DNA of 64,000 nucleotides from Tribonema minus (lineage: Eukaryota > Sar > Xanthophyceae > Tribonematales > Tribonemataceae). The stretch is taken from positions 248,001 through 312,000 of the forward strand of contig JAFCMP010000035.1 in assembly GCA_017506865.1 (NCBI GenBank), given 5' to 3'. Made by a program: the position numbers and the translations under genes. This document shows positions 34,901 through 43,724 of this stretch, in pieces (position 1 is the stretch's first letter; every line of letters starts with the position of its first letter). The notes beneath the pieces are model-generated. The model saw only the letters and a program-made list of their open reading frames with translations, was not told the DNA's origin and ran no database searches.

Positions 34901-37362
34901 TGACCTCTTGGTCTAGCTTTCACATGCAGCCAGCGTTTGAAGTGATTTCTGTTGGAGGAGCGCGTGCGACAACCGTTGGCGCAGCTTTGCTGACCATGGC
35001 ATCTGACGCAGCACAGTACGCGGAGCGCATGCAACCGATGCCTCACGTTTGCTGCCTTTCGGCTGCGCTGCAGGTCAACTACGTGGGCAAGGGTGGGCGC
35101 CTGTTTGAGCCCGGGGAGAAGGCGCCCGGCAGCTTCCAGGTGGTGTCAAGGTGCGTACGTGCACTCTGCATGCCCTTGAAACAGTACGTGGCACACGGTG
35201 CGTCCCTGCTGAGGTTCCGCCGCATCGTCCTGCTGCGGCGACCATGTCATCCTCTTGGGGCGCGCCAGTGCGGCTCACGCCCTCGACGCGGTGCTGCTGC
35301 CGCGCGCACACATGACCTCGCGCGTCCTCAGACGAGTCGCAAGAGGTGGCCGTGTCGCGCGCGCGCCGCAGAGCGTGCGCAGCCGTCTGAGCCGTGCCAT
35401 GCGCAGCTCCTCGCTCAGGCGCCGCCCATTGAGTGCATGCCGCCATTTCTGTCACGGTGGCTGCCAAACCGAGCGCAGCGTGCGCCCCTGCGTTCAAAGC
35501 GTTCAGAACACTCGATTGAGATGATCCCCTGCCTTGCTGCGACGCCCTTGCCTCCCGCACTTCCATGTACTTCTAGCGTGCCACGTATCGCATGTGCTGC
35601 GGCCGCCGGCGCTCCGCATATCAAACTGCACGCCGAGCGCGCTGCACATCAAACATGCGGTAGACACCAGCGCTCGCCACATATTCAATCCTGCCATACA
35701 GCAAACGCGCTAACGCCGCGCACTGCTGCAGGTACCTGCGCACCGGCTACCTGTGGGACAACGTGCGCGTGATGGGCGGCGCGTACGGGGGCTTCTGCAA
35801 CTTCAACCCCACCCTCGGCCTGTTCTCCTTCCTCTCGTACCGCGACCCGAACCTCGCCAAGACGCTGGACGTGTACGACGCGTGCGCAGACTACCTGGGC
35901 GACGTGCACCTTACGCAAGGTGCGCTTCTTGAAGTACATTGAGACACTTTCAGATCGTCACATGACACGCAGATTCTGTACTGTGAGCTTTGACATCAAT
36001 CGTGTGGGCTTTCTCGCGCCCTGAGCGAGAATCAATGACAAGCACGTGTTGCATGGTCTAACGTGCTGCTGCACAGGGGGCGTCGTGTGGGCACCCCTGG
36101 GCATCTTAACAGCAGTTGTAGCGGCACACGTTCGTTGTGACTGTCACGTGGGCTGTTCAAGCTCTGTAATGCTTTGTGCCCTCGTTTCAGGCTCGCGTGC
36201 CTGTGCTGCTGCGTAGTGCTAACTCGTGTGGCTATTTGTGACGCAGGCCTGGCACACTGCGCAGGCTGCAAGTTTACAAATGAGGTAGTGCACAGAACTG
36301 CAGATCGATCAAGCCTCAAATCGCTGCACCTGTGCACATCTGCCCGGCTTTTCTGAGAGGGCACAGTACCAGCACGCAGGTTGCAGCACAGGCATGGACA
36401 AATGGCGCCATGACGCCTCTTGACGCCTTGCCATTGCGCTCAACACCCTGTACTCGAGAGTGCTCTTTGCTGCGCTGCGGGACCAAAACTAAGCACATCT
36501 GCGACACAATGAACGACGGCCGTGCTGCGGCTGTGACGGCGCACCCTTGTTGCTTCATCTTGTGATCTGCCTCTGCGCAGAGGAGCTCGAGAGGGGCGTC
36601 ATCGGCACGATAGGCGCCATGGATGCGCCGCAGAGCGCTGACGCGCGGGGCTTCACGAGCTTCAAGCGGTATCTCGTGGGGGTGAGTCGACCGCTGTGCA
36701 TGCGTCCTGAGGACACTGCTGCTGAGAGTTTGTTTGCGGCCGCTGCTGAGCGCTGCTGTTGGGCGCCCTGGATCCGCAAGCTACGCTGCAAATGCTGGTC
36801 TCGACAGTCAGCTCTGTGTAGGACGTTGAAAACACGAAGAAGGGAAGTGCTTGAACTCCATGTCCCGGGGGCTCGTGTTCTCGCTTAGATCGCAACGCCA
36901 GGTGGGTGATCGGTCACGTTCATGTCTGCTGTCTGCACATGTGAGCGACTTGGTAGCGCGGCCTTGTCAAATGCCGCAGAATCGGCCCATCACATTTGAG
37001 AGCGCGCGGTCGGGCAGACCGCGCCACCACCGTGCCGCACATGATGCCCGCGGGAGCGCGCCGCGCGCCATCCGCCGCCGCAACGCCACTAGCAGCTCAG
37101 CTCAAGCAGCGCCAGCCCCCCCTCTCATTCTGCAACCGCCGCTCGCGCCGCGCCGCCGCACGTGCAGATCACGGACGAGCAGCGGCAGCGCGTCCGCGAC
37201 GAGGTCCTGGCCACCACCAAGGCGGACTTCGCGGCATTCGGCGACAGGCTGCGCGCCTTCAACGGCAGCGCGCGCGCCGCCGTCGTGGGGTCGCGCGCAG
37301 CGCTGGAGGCGGCCAACGAGGGCAGAGCCGGCGACGCCGCCTTCCACGTAGAGGACGTGTGA
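16984..37362 (+). CDS. PREP: Presequence protease PreP (M16C zinc metalloprotease), complete
   Basis: Twenty-five exons: 16984-17145, 17532-17690, 18538-18663, 19326-19403, 20524-20607, 21155-21274, 22135-22311, 23341-23400, 24382-24545, 25202-25328, 26340-26402, 26972-27078, 27809-27943, 28306-28405, 29538-29684, 30297-30375, 31048-31255, 32270-32389, 32827-33056, 33756-33818, 34559-34656, 35074-35150, 35732-35919, 36581-36681, 37168-37362. Every phase fits; about 1055 residues, as in plant PreP. PreP degrades cleaved targeting peptides and other short peptides in mitochondria and plastids inside a closed two-half chamber. The inverted zinc motif HILEH lies at about 125-129 and the third ligand Glu of NEMKGVYS at about 225, the family's 96-residue spacing. 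The C-half carries the conserved Arg and Tyr of RVMGGAYGG (about 907 and 913). Exon 1 is the least certain part: it encodes a hydrophobic leader and basic stretch ending VRMGASQ, and joins through a GC-AG intron. The donor after exon 3 (AAG|GCGAGT) is also GC; homology requires it. Confidence 0.94.
18395..18537 (+). repeat. Repeats before PreP exon 3 acceptor
   Basis: TTCTGACTTCAAG-type units occur four to five times, and CGTCCCGCG followed by a CGCCG-rich stretch occurs twice (about 18423-18446 and 18513-18537). The second ends in the functional CCGCAG acceptor, so this is a duplicated 3' splice-site region. Confidence 0.55.
20335..20580 (+). repeat. Degenerate copy of PreP exon 5 and its acceptor
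   Basis: The intron end and exon start at 20488-20580 recur at about 20335-20440. Shared pieces are TTGAAGTTA(G/C)TGCATTT, GCAGGAC and CTCATCCACGTG/CTGATCCACGTG. The upstream copy keeps the CAG acceptor but has an in-frame stop soon after, so it is a decayed exon edge. Confidence 0.75.
22252..22940 (+). repeat. Array of copies of PreP exon 7 3' end plus donor
   Basis: The functional end (22252-22330: TCTACTTCTACGGCGACGAC, then GCGGTGCC and CTCGAGCTGCTCGACGAG|GTGAGC) is followed by clear copies at about 22371-22440, 22488-22560 and 22672-22745. Weaker remnants lie near 22785 and 22890. The first copy also repeats the intron start (GTGAGCTGAGCGCTG and CCCAACTTCAACCCT). Copies three and four share GTGCGCG followed by CTCCGTCTCTTGCTGAGCAC. 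Confidence 0.92.
24090..24400 (+). repeat. Copies of acceptor and start of PreP exon 9
   Basis: Two units of about 95 bases (about 24208-24305 and 24308-24400) share TGCGCTGCATCGCTGCGACA and an AG followed by AAGAAG. The second leads into the functional CTGCAG|AAGAAGCGC. A shorter third relative at about 24098-24140 has CCCCTGCAG before an exon-like AGGCAGCGC. Confidence 0.75.
25286..25900 (+). repeat. Array of five copies of PreP exon 10 3' end plus donor
   Basis: GGCATCGGCCTCAAGGGCGT followed by CGCGCCGGAGAAG|GTGCGC is functional at about 25297-25334. It recurs near 25400, 25592, 25729 and 25836. Copies one to three also repeat the intron start (AGTCACTTCAAGTGCT and AACTTCAAGT). Several copies keep an intact GT donor, for example GAGCAG|GTATGT near 25757. 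Confidence 0.92.
28335..28560 (+). repeat. In-frame tandem copy of the end of PreP exon 14
   Basis: About 70 bases of exon 14 (28336-28405) recur nearly unchanged at 28474-28543, followed by GTAACT instead of GTGAAT and by similar intron text (ATTTTAAT). An AG after a pyrimidine-rich stretch (TTCTTTCGTCTGCTACGAG) could open the copy at 28481. It would then be 63 bases, in phase, with a proper donor, adding 21 residues. Confidence 0.88.
28769..29600 (+). repeat. Array of six copies of acceptor plus start of PreP exon 15
   Basis: The functional edge at 29531-29580 (GCAG|GACATTGCGGACGTGATC, then GCTGCCACCAAGTCC) is preceded by copies near 28772, 28888, 29022, 29133, 29247 and 29379, spaced about 110-150 bases. 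Most keep the CAG acceptor, and most continue past the edge with ATACAT- or CACATTTC-rich intron text. Confidence 0.92.
29447..29490 (-). repeat. Dispersed repeat, short copy in PreP intron
   Basis: CTTGTCACCTAAAGCTCTAC followed by AATCGTTTGATT matches the reverse complement of 10390-10430 and the plus strand of 42855-42890. It is a fragment of the same family. Confidence 0.5.
31240..31570 (+). repeat. Array of copies of PreP exon 17 3' end plus donor
   Basis: The functional end TACCTATTTCTGAG|GTCAGC with following CCCTATTAAGGCCCCGC is repeated near 31303, 31372, 31472 and 31534. Each has (C)CTGA(G/T)GTCAG, CCC-like text and AGCCCCGC. The copies lie in the downstream intron with spacing about 65-100 bases. 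Confidence 0.85.
33012..33330 (+). repeat. Array of copies of PreP exon 19 3' end plus donor
   Basis: The functional end (ATCTTCAAGCGGGACAACCT to AACCTCACAG|GTGACG, 33020-33062) recurs at about 33068-33108, 33163-33208, 33220-33252 and 33274-33318. All four keep a GGTGACG-type donor. A fainter piece (GCCTCACAAGTG) lies at 33489-33500. Confidence 0.9.
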
Positions 37363-38422
37363 GGAGGCATGTTACTTGCAGCAGCGCCGATTTTGATTTA
37401 CCGCTGCTTTGTTGTGCGCCCTGGTGTTGTCAATGCAACGTAACTAGGTACTGAGACGCGCTGTTGATGACAACACGTGGACGCGCACCATCAAGTCCGG
37501 CGGTTTTGGGTTTAGGACGGGTGGGCATAGGGGCTGCAGACCGCAGTTAGGTGGCAGGGGGGTGGTGGGGGGGAGTGGGCTCGAGATCATGGAGCGTGCT
37601 TGGTCCAGCAGTCCATGATGTACATACACATGTATGTCACTAATGATAAAGGAAAAACATCACGACTGATGTGAAGAAAGCAGCGGCGCTGAATGCACCT
37701 CCCCTTGTCATACCATGACAGCGATGTTGCGTTGTGCAAGTCTGATGTTTTCATGTGGACCTGCATGGCTGGCACAGGTGCTTGCGCAAACACCAACACT
37801 TACAAACATTCACACCCTCATACATTGGCTTCCATCAATGCATGCATGCAAAGGCGAGGCGCACACAAGCAAAAAACTTGTGCCCGCCTGCAGAGGAGCG
37901 CATGCAATGTGTGCATTAAGAGCACCACCACGCACTTCTCGCATTCCACACACACACATACATCCAACGCTGCTGAGGCGTGCAACACCACCTCGACATT
38001 GCCACCCCCAGCCTCTTCTCGCACGCCGCCGGGTAAGACATTTTGCGCCGCAGCCGCCCATGCAAACGCCGCAATAAACCGCATGCTGCAATGCGCCAGC
38101 CAATCCTCAGCGATCATTGCCCCCCCCCCCCAATCTCATCAGCACGGTTGCAACGCGTCGTCGCATCGCCCTGCGGGGGCGTTGCGCGTGCCCGCGCCCG
38201 CAGCGCGGCGGCAGCGCTCTAGTGTATACTTTCGACAGCGCAGGCCACCACGACCCCTCATTGTGTGCCTGCTCGCGCGGCGGCGGCGGCGCGCGCGACA
38301 GCGCTCCGCCCCAGCGAGCTGCATACCAAAAACTGCATCGCGCTCCGTGTCGCGCTGTGTGTCGCAAACCGCATCCCGCACATGCGGAGCGCGTGCGGCG
38401 TGGTGCCAGCGAAAAGGCGGCC
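37363..38422. other. Convergent intergenic region between PreP and Derlin
   Basis: About 1.06 kb separating the two stop codons on opposite strands; it should contain both 3' untranslated regions. It is less GC-rich than the genes, and 37500-37580 is G-rich. No conserved ORF or RNA gene was recognised. Confidence 0.5.
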
Positions 38423-41400
38423 CTACGTGTCCTTGGGCTTGTCCGCGCCCTCCCCCTTAGGGTTAGGGTTAGCCTTGGTGGCGGCCTCCTCGCGCTGCTT
38501 GGCCTGCTGCTGCCGCTCCTGCCGCAGGCGCACGGCGGCCTGTGGGTTCGCGCAGATCGCCTGTGTACGACACGCGCGAGGGGGGGGGGGGGGGGGGGGA
38601 GGGGGCTGCTGAGCGGTGCTGTAAGGGGGCTGCGTGCGCATTCTCGTACATGATCTACCCACGTTCATCGTCGATGGAAGCGGTTCCAAAGCAAGCGTGC
38701 AAGATGAACGATCCAAGAGGGAAGTCTTTGTTGGGTGCGACAACGTTTGGCGACACACTGAGCACACATGCGGATAAATCCAGTTCTTCCCGCAGTCAGC
38801 CAGCCACTGGACCTGCCCCTATGTTCAAACCAACGAGTTGGCGCTGTGCGCGTCAACCCCATCAGAGCGCGTAGCCGCTTAAAGCCGCCAAATGTTGTGG
38901 AACAGTTCCAACACTTAAGCACACACTTCCCTCATGTACTTGGGTACTTGGTGCCAGGATGACGACAGATATTGTAAAGGCATTCGTGGAGATTGAGCCC
39001 CCCATCATTCTCGTTCGACCTTGTCGCTCACTCCGCTTTCATGGGATCGAGTGCTGTTGGGCGAGTCGCCATCGGCCTGCAGCAGCAGCTGCTGACAAGC
39101 GCATGCTCAGCGCCCACCATGTCGACCACTGCGTGGGCGGACCGCGCGGGACCTTCCTGAACCATCATGCTCACCGTCATATGACCATCTCAATCACCTC
39201 CCTCATGTGCTCAGCGATCACCAAGAGATCTGACCCCGGTTTCGGGCGTTCGGCGATCTTCCGCTCCACCGCAGCCCAGTCGGGACTGCCGGGCTCGAAT
39301 GCTAGACTCGTAGCCAACTCGCGACTGTCGGGCACGGTCGCTCGAGCCCAGGTTTTTGGCTGATCCACGAGCGCTAGCTCAATCGTCTCGCGCATGTGCC
39401 TCGCGAGTGCCACAGCGTCTGCCGGGGGATGCACCTTGCCTGGCGTTCGCTGTGGGCAATCGACCATCGTCTGATGCACCGGGTCATCCGCGAGCGTTAG
39501 CTCACTCAGCGCTCTCATGTGATTCGTATACACCAGAGCAGAGTTCGCCTCGCCTGGCGTTAGCTTTGGCCCATCGGCCATCATCTGCTGCCCAGTCGGG
39601 CATGGTTGCAGCGTACACCACGCACTCTCGGACCTCCTCGCTCTCAGTTTTTCGCTGCTTGTCGTAGGTGTCCTATGTGCAATTCTTTGAAAACGAGCGC
39701 GGGGGGGGTCATGTTCTCGCTCACTCTCACCAACCAAGCCAAGCGCGTTTTTTTTTGTTTCCGACGGTTACGGATTCGCGCGCCTTTCTTCCCTGTGGGG
39801 TGTATGTGTACACAGTAGCGCAGGAGACCCTGGGGGGGGGGGCAGATCGCACATCAGAGTACGTACTCGCATGTCGCATGAAGACAGGTCATTTAGAAAC
39901 AACACCAGCAACAGCGAAACGCGCCTTCATGAACACCCCCGCCGCCACGCCGACGAGGTTGAGCCGCAGGCGGTCCACGTCGCGCCCCTCCGCAAAGTAC
40001 CGCACGCCCACCATAAGGAACGGCAGCGTGATGGCCGGTATGCTCAGGATCCCCGTCAGCAGCGCGATGGGGCGGTTGTAGAACTCTGCGGCGGCGACAG
40101 CGCGATTAATTTGGGGCAGCACCGGCGGCGCGCAGCACGAGGATGCGTCAGCTCCTCAGCGGCGCCGGCGGCATGGGGCGCAGGCGTGCGAGAGGAGCGA
40201 TGGGAACTGCGCTGGCAATGATAACAGCGCGCCCGCCGGCGTAGGCTCTGCATAGGATGCAGTGCGCACCGCTGCCGTGGCGTAACAGGCCTGTAGAGAG
40301 TGCAGCGCCCTCTGAGAGTGGCGTGGGGCGTCAGCGCTGCCGCCCAGTCAGAGGACGCACGCGCCAACGTCAAGCGTACAGCGACATAACCTCTACAGAG
40401 TCTACACTGCAATCCAACACGTGCATACTATGATGATCACTGTCAAGTGCAAGTTGATCTGAGTCCACCGCCCGACTGCATACAGTTGCACCATGTGACA
40501 ACCCAACGAAACAGGCAACAGCGTCGTGATACACGTGCATGGCCTATCGGCACGCCGCCGCTGCCGCACGCACTGCCACACAAACTTTGTCAGTCGCACA
40601 GCTGCCTGCTGACATTGGTGGTGCGCCCCATGAAACAGCTGAGACGTGTGCCGTGAAGGCGTGCTTGCGCGGGCTCACCTAGCGCGTACCACGTCGTGAC
40701 GGCGATCGCAAACACGGACGACGTGAACTGCATGCGCAGATCCTGTGCGCGCAGAGAGCAGCGGTGGAGCGGGAGGCGCACACGTGGCGGCGACGGCAGC
40801 AAGGGGTCAGCGAGGTGCGTGAGCGCTTGCGAGACGCTCGTGCGCTATGAGGTGCGTATGGTGGTTGGCGCACTTGTTTTCGTAGAGGCTCAGCCTGGGG
40901 TGCACGAGCGAGAGCTGGTGACTGTGTACAAGCGGCAGCCAGGGTGCGGCCGGCTGGGTAAATGCTGGTCACTGTCGGCACGAGAGCGATCACGCAACTC
41001 GGAAAGCTGAGGATTCTCACAAAGGTGAGACTCAATCGGGGTTGCGCAACTCTCAGAACGGAGACTCTATGAGGTGGAACCCGCAACAGACAGGCGTCGG
41101 GCAGAGGGGATCTGCGACAACACAAGACAACTTCAATTTGAAGTGCGGCCATGGCAGAAGTGGCGCTCCTCTTATCCTGCAAGAGCGCACCGCTTGGTGT
41201 GGCGACAACGGTGCTGCTGTCCCCATCATCAGCTGCGGCGCTGGCAACACATGAGCAACGACGTGCAGAGAAGGGCTGTAGATTTGCTGAGTGCACAGCC
41301 GCCCTGTAACGAAGCAAGCTGGACAAGAAATTCATGACTTCAACTTTGAAGTTCCTGCTGTACCTATACCACAGGAATTGACTTGGTACGGCACACTAGA

Positions 41401-43724
41401 AGAATGGGGATTGACTCAGTACAGCACACTAGAAGAACAAGCTCGGCACAGTGAAGGAGTACACTGGATTTTCTGCGTCACCTTCATGTAGAACCCGGGC
41501 AGGTGCAGCGAGACGGCGATAAGCGCGAGGTTGATGACGAACGTCAGTGCGCGCCCCCTGAACAGGCGCCGCTCCAGCTGCGACGCCAGCGAGAACATCA
41601 TCACCAGCACGATGATCACCTGCAGCCTGCGGCAGCGGCAGCGCCGGACACAGCAGTGGCGGCGGCGGGGGGTCAGCGACGACACGAGCAGACTGCCGTA
41701 GGACTGAGTGCTGACATGTCAGCAAAAGTGCACGGCATCACGCGCTTCGGGATTGGCTGCAACAGCGGCGGACCAACGGTGAGCGTGTGCTCGGTCCCCT
41801 CTTGGTGGTATTCCTTGGCTACAGAGCTAGAGGCAATGTTGAATGGCCCCGCGGCGCAGCCAGCGGTTGGCGCACGCATGATTGCTGAGCGCTGCCACAG
41901 GGCAACAATCGTGCAGCAGTTGCGCCTGGCAATGCCGCCGCCGTGACTTCGACCGTGCGCAAACAACGTGTGCCTGCCAGTTGGGCTTCTCGAAGATGAG
42001 CGCGCCGATGGCGGACCCTCAGGAGCAATCAGCAAACACCCTGAAACCAGGCAGACGCAGACGATGCCGTGACTGCTGCCCCCCGCAAGCACAGGATGTG
42101 AACACACCAGCTGGGCTTCTGAAACGCGAGCGCGTTGTTCAGAGACCCTCAGCAGCGATCAGCAAAAAACAATGACAACAAGAAGACACGGTCACAACAC
42201 ACACACATAGCATGGGACGTGGGCGTACCAGTTGGGCTTCTCAAAGGTGAGCGCGCTGGTGACGGCGCGCCAGTACTCGCGGTCCTTCATCACGCTCCTC
42301 TGGTGGAAGTTCACCTTGGTCATGCGCAGGCCCCCTGCGCGGCAGGCAGCGCGCGCGGCACGAGCAGCAGCACGTCTCAGCGGCGCGCCGGTGCGTTCTA
42401 ATGGGCGCAGAACCTGGCAGTGGTGTTGACCAGATTCCATTCCATAGACCTATGTCGCGTCTGAGGGACTGGCTGATGAATATACATGTATTGTAGACCC
42501 AAAAATATCAAAAGAATGATTGAAGTACACCGTGCCGGGGATGCGTGATGTGCAGCGCCAGCAGCTGCTGCACGTCAGAGCCACACGCAGTGCTCCGCGC
42601 CCCCACGCGCGTTTCCGGGTGAGCGGAGGCTACGTGCTGTCAGCGCAAAGGCGGTGACGTATGCGGAACGGCAAGCCCGCTGTGCACGCCCAACACAATC
42701 ACACGCAGCCACTGCGTGTAAGATGAACAGCTTGCACACATGAGTCTTTTTGAACACTGTGGACGTGGTGGCACTGTTTGACTCGTGGCCAATGACTGCA
42801 GCAGCGGCAACCACGGTTTTTGGTGGAAGGCACTTGCGGCTAACCACTCTTGTCACCTAGGGCTCAATGATCTTTTGATTCGTTTCCATAAGATACCGAA
42901 TGCACCGCCTGGGTTGATACTATATTGGCCTACCTTACAGTGTCTAGTCTAGTACCCTGCATAATTTAACAGTATGCATTTGCAAATCACCTGCCATTGG
43001 AAGTCATATTCGAACAATGACAATCGGCGCTGCAGGTGTGCAAAATTCACATGCGCTCTCCTCGCAGTTCTGAGCATGATGAGTGAGGCGCCAGAAATGG
43101 GTGCCTACTAAAATAATACTAAAAGGAACCCCTCCCTTGTGAGTTGAAGTGTGACTTGCCGACTGGAAGAGCAGTGCGTGATCACTGCATGTGCACCCAG
43201 AAGAAGCGCCCGTGCAGCGAAGCACCTTCCTGGGCGTCGCCGGCATCGATGCCGTCGAAAACGCGACATGGGCGTAGTGGAGTACTAGCTTACCATCAGC
43301 AACACGAAGTTGAAGTTGTGCGCTGCGTGCCGTGTCAGCGGTCAGCTGCCGAGACTGCTACACAGCTGCGTGGACGCAGCTTGTATCATTGACGTGCGTG
43401 CCGCTGGACGCTCGTCACGGAGCGGCGACGGGTCGTGACGTGAGCGCAATCAGTGGCAGTGCTCCCAATGGACTAAAAGATGACACATGTGCTTGCTACT
43501 GCGGCTTCATCTACTGCTGCTGCTGCTGCTGCTGCTGGTGATCGATTGCCGTACACAAAGGCGTCAGTGGCTCTTTCATGGCGGCATTGCGGCAGCAGCC
43601 CCCCTCACAACGTCTTGCACTTACCCCAATGTTGGGATGTCGCCACCGTCATCACCAGTGAGCTGAGCATCCAAAAAGTGGTTCCCGGCGTCTCCCGCCA
43701 CTCCAGCAGCGAGCTTGGATCCAT
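38423..43724 (-). CDS. DER1/DERL-like: Derlin (Der1-like ER membrane protein), complete
   Basis: Six exons on the minus strand: 43724-43625, 42334-42229, 41626-41482, 40742-40679, 40085-39925, 38560-38423; phases fit and give 237 residues, a usual Derlin length. Derlins are rhomboid-fold pseudoproteases that help move misfolded proteins out of the ER for degradation; algae with complex plastids also use copies in plastid protein import. Family marks: a short N-terminus before TM1 (LLEWRETPGTTFWMLSSLV), the conserved WR motif in DREYWRAVTSAL (residues 55-56), LERRLFRGRALTFV after TM2, and the GxxxG of LVGVAAGVF (184-188) in the last membrane segment. No signal-transit leader is present, which favours the ordinary ER form. 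The hydrophilic tail lacks an obvious p97-binding SHP box and contains a telomere-type repeat. The donor of exon 5 is GC (AAG|GCGCGT); phase and homology support it. Confidence 0.85.
38457..38472 (-). repeat. Telomere-type TTAGGG tract inside Derlin coding exon
   Basis: TTAGGGTTAGGGTTAG on the plus strand lies within the last Derlin exon and is read in reverse as codons for Asn-Pro-Asn-Pro (about residues 222-227) in the cytosolic tail. Frame and stop are preserved. Confidence 0.85.
39177..39737 (-). CDS. Unidentified 186-codon ORF nested in Derlin intron 5
   Basis: An uninterrupted ORF on the same strand as Derlin, with non-repetitive, protein-like composition unlike the low-complexity shadow ORFs nearby. 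It shows internal repeats of about 40-60 residues with a shared core: YTNHMRALSELTLADDP, LARHMRETIELALVDQP and IAEHMREVIEMVI, each preceded by a Pro-Gly or Pro-Lys-Pro-Gly segment. I do not recognise the family. It could be a nested gene, an unspliced retained exon, or part of a degenerate mobile or gene fragment. No promoter or splice sites were assigned. Confidence 0.35.
   Translation of the reverse strand: MVGESEREHDPPRARFQRIAHRTPTTSSEKLRARRSESAWCTLQPCPTGQQMMADGPKLTPGEANSALVYTNHMRALSELTLADDPVHQTMVDCPQRTPGKVHPPADAVALARHMRETIELALVDQPKTWARATVPDSRELATSLAFEPGSPDWAAVERKIAERPKPGSDLLVIAEHMREVIEMVI
41975..42270 (-). repeat. Copies of Derlin exon 2 3' end plus donor
   Basis: On the plus strand the functional edge (CCAGTTGGGCTTCTCAAAGG at 42228-42247, then TGAGCGCGCT) recurs at about 42109-42135 (CCAGCTGGGCTTCTGAAACG) and 41980-42006 (CCAGTTGGGCTTCTCGAAGA). 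Both copies are followed by GACCCTCAG(C/G)AGC(G/A)ATCAGCA. Spacing is about 125-130 bases. The first copy keeps a GT after the junction; the other reads GC. Confidence 0.85.
42750..42895 (-). repeat. Dispersed repeat, copy 2 (Derlin intron 1, inverted)
   Basis: Reverse-complement match to 10388-10530 over about 120 bases, including TTGACTCGTGGCCAATGACT and AGGCACTTGCGGCTAACCAC. It lies in the intron between Derlin exons 1 and 2. Confidence 0.6.

Noticed and set aside
38457-38472. Chromosome end or telomere
   Set aside because: Only 2.5 units, inside a coding exon with genes on both sides; an interstitial tract.
43190-43265. Minus-strand mini-exon ending in a stop, upstream of Derlin exon 2
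   Set aside because: It lies inside Derlin intron 1, breaks the phase between well-matched exons 1 and 2, and has no homology.
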